DNA from: Paraburkholderia tagetis
GTDB lineage: Bacteria; Pseudomonadota; Gammaproteobacteria; Burkholderiales; Burkholderiaceae
Reading direction: 5' to 3'
Assembly (NCBI RefSeq): GCF_022213065.1
Contig: NZ_JAKLJA010000011.1
Location: forward strand, 124,001 to 188,000
DNA: 64,000 nt
Shown one piece after another: positions 61,253 through 64,000 of the stretch. Under the pieces are notes generated by a model, which worked only from the letters and a program-made list of their open reading frames with translations, was not told where the DNA came from and did not search any database. A program made the translations under genes and the position numbers. Each line of letters begins with the position of its first letter. Position 1 is the first letter of the stretch.

Positions 61253-62641
61253 ATGAGCGCCGAAAAAGACACGTCGCAGTGGCAAGAATTCATTGGCGGA
61301 TGCCTCGATTTCCGTCCGGCAGAGGGCGTCTATCGCATTGCGCGGGAGATGTTCACCGAGCCGCAACTGTTCGACCTGGAGATGGAGTTCATCTTCGAGA
61401 AGAACTGGATCTACGCGTGCCATGAGAGCGAGATCCCCAAGCCGCACGACTTCATGACGATGCGCGCGGGCCGTCAGCCTATGATCATCTCGCGCGACGG
61501 CAACGGTCAGCTCAACGCGATGATCAACGCGTGCCAGCATCGCGGCGCGACCCTCACGCGGATGGGCAAAGGCAATCAGTCGACCTTCACGTGCCCCTTT
61601 CATGCGTGGTGCTACAAGAGCGACGGACGCCTCGTCAAGGTCAAGGCGCCGGGCGAATACTGCGACGACTTCGACAAGTCCACGCGCGGCCTGCAAAAAG
61701 CGCGCATTGCCAGCTATAAGGGCTTCGTGTTTATCAGCCTCGACGCGGATGCGACCGACACGCTCGAGGATTACCTCGGCGATGCGCGAATCTTCTTCGA
61801 CATGATGGTGGCGCAATCGCCCACGGGCGAGCTGGAGGTGCTGCCGGGCAGGTCCACGTACACCTATGAAGGCAACTGGAAGCTGCAGAACGAAAACGGC
61901 CTCGATGGATACCACGTGAGCACGGTCCACTACAACTACGTCGCCACGGTGCAGCGGCGCCAGGAGGCCAATGCACAAAGCGGCGGCTCAACGAGCGGAA
62001 CGCTCGACTACAGCAAGCTTGGCGCGGGCGATTCAGAGACCGACGACGGCTGGTTCGCATTCAGGAACGGCCATAGCGTGTTGTTCAGCGACATGCCCAA
62101 TCCCAGTGTGCGTCCCGGCTACGGCAGCGTCATGCCGCGCCTCGTCGAGGCACAGGGGCAGCAGAAGGCTGAATGGATGATGCATCGCCTGCGCAACCTG
62201 AACATCTATCCGAGCCTGTTCTTCATGGACCAGATCAGCTCCCAGCTTCGCATCGTGCGTCCGGTCGCGTGGAACAAGACGGAGGTTATCAGCCAGTGCA
62301 TCGGCGTGAAGGGCGAATCGGATCAGGACCGCGAGAGCCGCATTCGGCAGTTCGAAGACTTCTTCAATGTGTCGGGAATGGGCACGCCCGACGATCTCGT
62401 GGAGTTCCGTGAGCAGCAACGTGGCTTCCAGGCGCGCCTCGAGCGCTGGAGCGACATTTCTCGCGGACATCACAAGTGGGTGGCAAGCGAGACGGCCAAT
62501 ACGCGGTTGCTCGGCATCGAACCGGTGCTGTGCGGCACGGAGCTGACTCACGAGGGGCTTTACGTCAACCAGCACGGTGCGTGGCAGCAATACCTCATGA
62601 AGGGGCTCGCACAGAAGTCGAACATTACGAAGGAGGCCTGA
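61253..62641 (+). CDS. benA: benzoate 1,2-dioxygenase large (alpha) subunit
   Basis: This 462-aa Rieske oxygenase has cluster ligands C94-Q-H96 and C114-P-F-H117, and the iron-site segment NENGLDGYHVSTVHYNY giving the D-x2-H-x4-H pattern. LEVLPGRSTYTYEGNWKLQNE is typical of benzoate/toluate dioxygenases. ATG 61253 has a strong TGGAGGAG site; an upstream frame from 61163 lies in the operator. With BenB and BenC it turns benzoate into a cis-dihydrodiol carboxylate. Confidence 0.96.
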   Translation: MSAEKDTSQWQEFIGGCLDFRPAEGVYRIAREMFTEPQLFDLEMEFIFEKNWIYACHESEIPKPHDFMTMRAGRQPMIISRDGNGQLNAMINACQHRGATLTRMGKGNQSTFTCPFHAWCYKSDGRLVKVKAPGEYCDDFDKSTRGLQKARIASYKGFVFISLDADATDTLEDYLGDARIFFDMMVAQSPTGELEVLPGRSTYTYEGNWKLQNENGLDGYHVSTVHYNYVATVQRRQEANAQSGGSTSGTLDYSKLGAGDSETDDGWFAFRNGHSVLFSDMPNPSVRPGYGSVMPRLVEAQGQQKAEWMMHRLRNLNIYPSLFFMDQISSQLRIVRPVAWNKTEVISQCIGVKGESDQDRESRIRQFEDFFNVSGMGTPDDLVEFREQQRGFQARLERWSDISRGHHKWVASETANTRLLGIEPVLCGTELTHEGLYVNQHGAWQQYLMKGLAQKSNITKEA

Positions 62642-62644
62642 ACC

Positions 62645-63136
62645 ATGTCCGTCACCCTGCAACAATCGGTCGAGCAGTTTCTCTATCGCAAGGCTGAACT
62701 TTGCGACGCGCAAAGCTGGGACGAGTACCTCGATCTGTTCGACGAAAACAGCGAATTCCACGTGCCCCAGTGGGACTCCGAGCATGTGTACACGACCGAC
62801 CCGAAGCGCGGCATGTCGCTCATCTACTATGCGAACCGCACGGGTTTGGAGGATCGCGTGTTCCGGCTGCGCACGGGCAAGTCGGCTGCGTCAACGCCGC
62901 TGCCGCGCACGCTGCACCAGATCACCAATGTCCGTATCTCGCAGCGCGAAGGCGACGAACTGGAAGTCAAAGCCAACTGGGCCACGTTTTACGCGCGGCA
63001 GGGCGTTGCGGAACACTTCTTCGGCCGCGTCACGTACCAGCTGCGTCCGTCCGGCGACAGCTGGAAAATCACGCGCAAGCACGTGCTCCTGCTGAATGAC
63101 ACGATCAATGCAGTGCTCGACTTCTATCATCTGTAA
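62645..63136 (+). CDS. benB: benzoate 1,2-dioxygenase small (beta) subunit
   Basis: This 163-aa protein matches ring-hydroxylating dioxygenase beta subunits: QFLYRKAELCDAQSWDEYLD, FDENSEFHVPQWDSEHVYT, and the terminal TRKHVLLLNDTINAVLDFYH. It gives structure to the alpha3beta3 oxygenase. It starts 3 bp after the benA stop. Confidence 0.96.
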   Translation: MSVTLQQSVEQFLYRKAELCDAQSWDEYLDLFDENSEFHVPQWDSEHVYTTDPKRGMSLIYYANRTGLEDRVFRLRTGKSAASTPLPRTLHQITNVRISQREGDELEVKANWATFYARQGVAEHFFGRVTYQLRPSGDSWKITRKHVLLLNDTINAVLDFYHL

Positions 63137-63152
63137 GCGGGAGTGCCACGAG

Positions 63153-64000
63153 ATGAGCCACAAGGTTGCCTTCAGTTTTGCCGATGGCAAGACGATGTTC
63201 TTTGATGTCCGTGCCAGCGAACTCCTGCTCGACGCCGCACTGCGCAATGGGGTAAATATTCCGCTCGATTGCCGCGAGGGCGTGTGCGGGACTTGCCAGG
63301 GGCGCTGCGAATCGGGCAGCTATACGCAGGACTATGTCGATGAAGAAACGCTGTCGGCTGACGATCTCGCCGCGCGCAAGATTCTGTCTTGCCAGACGCG
63401 CGTGCAATCCGATGCGTCGTTTTACTTCGATTTCGATTCGAGTTTTTGCAGCGCGAGCGGGACCACGTTGCTCGCCGGCCAGGTCACGGCTGTCAAGCAG
63501 GTTTCCGAAACAACCGCGATCCTGCATCTGGACGCGAGTGCACATCCTGGGCGGCTTGATTTCCTGCCCGGCCAGTATGCTCGTCTAAGGGTGCCGGGCG
63601 CGAATGTATGGCGTTCGTATTCATTCGCCAACCGGCCCAGCGAGGACAACCAGCTGCAATTCCTGATCCGTCTGCTGCCCGACGGTGCGATGAGCAACTA
63701 TATGCGCGAGCGCTGCGAGCCGGGCCAGACGGTCGAGTTCGAGGCGCCGCTGGGCACGTTCTACCTACGCGAGGTGGAGCGGCCGCTAGTGATGGTCGCA
63801 GGCGGTACCGGCCTGTCCGCATTCCTGGGCATGCTCGACGATCTCGCTCACAAGGGCGGCTGTGGCCAGAGGGTCCATCTCTACTATGGTGTGACGAACG
63901 CACGCGATTTATGCGAGATCGATCGTTTGAAGTCCTACGAGCAGCGCATCGAAAACTTCGCGTGCGACATCGTTGTGATGAATCCCTCTGAATCATGGCA
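63153..64000 (+). CDS. benC: benzoate 1,2-dioxygenase reductase (partial)
   Basis: The frame runs from ATG 63153 (16 bp after benB) to the window end, about 282 codons of an expected 340. It has a [2Fe-2S] ferredoxin domain with C40, C45, C48 and C80, an FAD-binding domain (WRSYSFANRPSE) and an NAD-binding domain starting LVMVAGGTGLSAFLGM. It delivers electrons from NADH to BenAB. Only the C-terminal end is outside the window. Confidence 0.95.
   Translation, partial: MSHKVAFSFADGKTMFFDVRASELLLDAALRNGVNIPLDCREGVCGTCQGRCESGSYTQDYVDEETLSADDLAARKILSCQTRVQSDASFYFDFDSSFCSASGTTLLAGQVTAVKQVSETTAILHLDASAHPGRLDFLPGQYARLRVPGANVWRSYSFANRPSEDNQLQFLIRLLPDGAMSNYMRERCEPGQTVEFEAPLGTFYLREVERPLVMVAGGTGLSAFLGMLDDLAHKGGCGQRVHLYYGVTNARDLCEIDRLKSYEQRIENFACDIVVMNPSESW

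Noticed and set aside
1..64000. CRISPR arrays, rRNA, tRNA genes and integrase attachment sites
   Set aside because: I saw no regularly spaced repeats, no rRNA-like or convincing tRNA cloverleaf sequence, and no tRNA-end duplication; a dedicated scan would be needed to exclude a divergent tRNA.

Overview
The window looks like a chromosomal or megaplasmid segment of a Burkholderiaceae bacterium (Paraburkholderia/Caballeronia/Burkholderia type). The evidence is the high GC content, two trimeric porins with the VTLYG start, two small DUF4148-type exported proteins, many MFS and LysR/IclR genes, and a ben-cat benzoate/catechol locus. It is a catabolic region. I saw no rRNA, tRNA or CRISPR array.

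Layout. 0-3.7 kb: the end of an FAH-family gene, an FMN-dependent alpha-hydroxy-acid dehydrogenase, an acetoacetate-decarboxylase-like gene and an MFS carrier. 3.7-7.2 kb: a decayed CheB-CheR-PAS gene, a serine-recombinase remnant and a PD-(D/E)XK-like DUF4268 protein. 7.6-15.3 kb: porin, VOC-cupin fusion, class V aminotransferase, MHS-type MFS, M20 peptidase and a divergent LysR gene; two near-identical 44-bp sites bracket this set. 15.4-37.7 kb: first large accessory block, with two DUF4148 genes, two solute-binding proteins, an OFA-type MFS, porin, an ABC ATPase and fused permease, two cupins and a bicupin, an EutA-like ATPase with His-rich tails, NikR, a NiCoT Ni/Co transporter, a split chromate-type transporter, IclR, and a three-component Rieske dioxygenase with a 4,5-dihydroxyphthalate decarboxylase-like protein. 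37.7-39.8 kb: a DHA2 MFS and a hemerythrin. 39.8-53.4 kb: second block, with an AAHS MFS, a proline-iminopeptidase-like hydrolase, a second EutA-like ATPase, a second bicupin, a phosphoglycerate-mutase-like protein, a His-rich CobW GTPase, an alcohol dehydrogenase, an HpaI-type aldolase, a LigJ-like 4-oxalomesaconate hydratase, an alpha/beta hydrolase with a Cys nucleophile, a PanB-like enzyme, a second decarboxylase-like protein and a 100-aa Cys-rich protein. 53.8-57.1 kb: IS and gene remnants. 57.1-58.4 kb: PAS-cyclase. 58.5-64 kb: catBCA divergent from benABC (benC runs off the end).

The main discovery candidate joins both large blocks. Nine loci from 15.4 to 53.5 kb carry a 17-bp palindrome of the form GTTC-N9-GAAC, mostly as tandem pairs offset by exactly 20 bp. 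They lie upstream of a DUF4148 gene, the ABC/cupin operon, the EutA-like gene, NikR/NiCoT, the chromate-type transporter, iclR itself, the Rieske genes, and both ends of the second block. I infer one IclR-controlled regulon for uptake and breakdown of an aromatic or polycarboxylated compound. Its unusual parts are cupin/bicupin enzymes paired with EutA-type ASKHA ATPases (no ethanolamine ammonia-lyase genes are present) and dedicated Ni/Co supply. The substrate is unknown. The LigJ-like, aldolase and dihydroxyphthalate-decarboxylase-like genes point to a 4-oxalomesaconate-type lower pathway.
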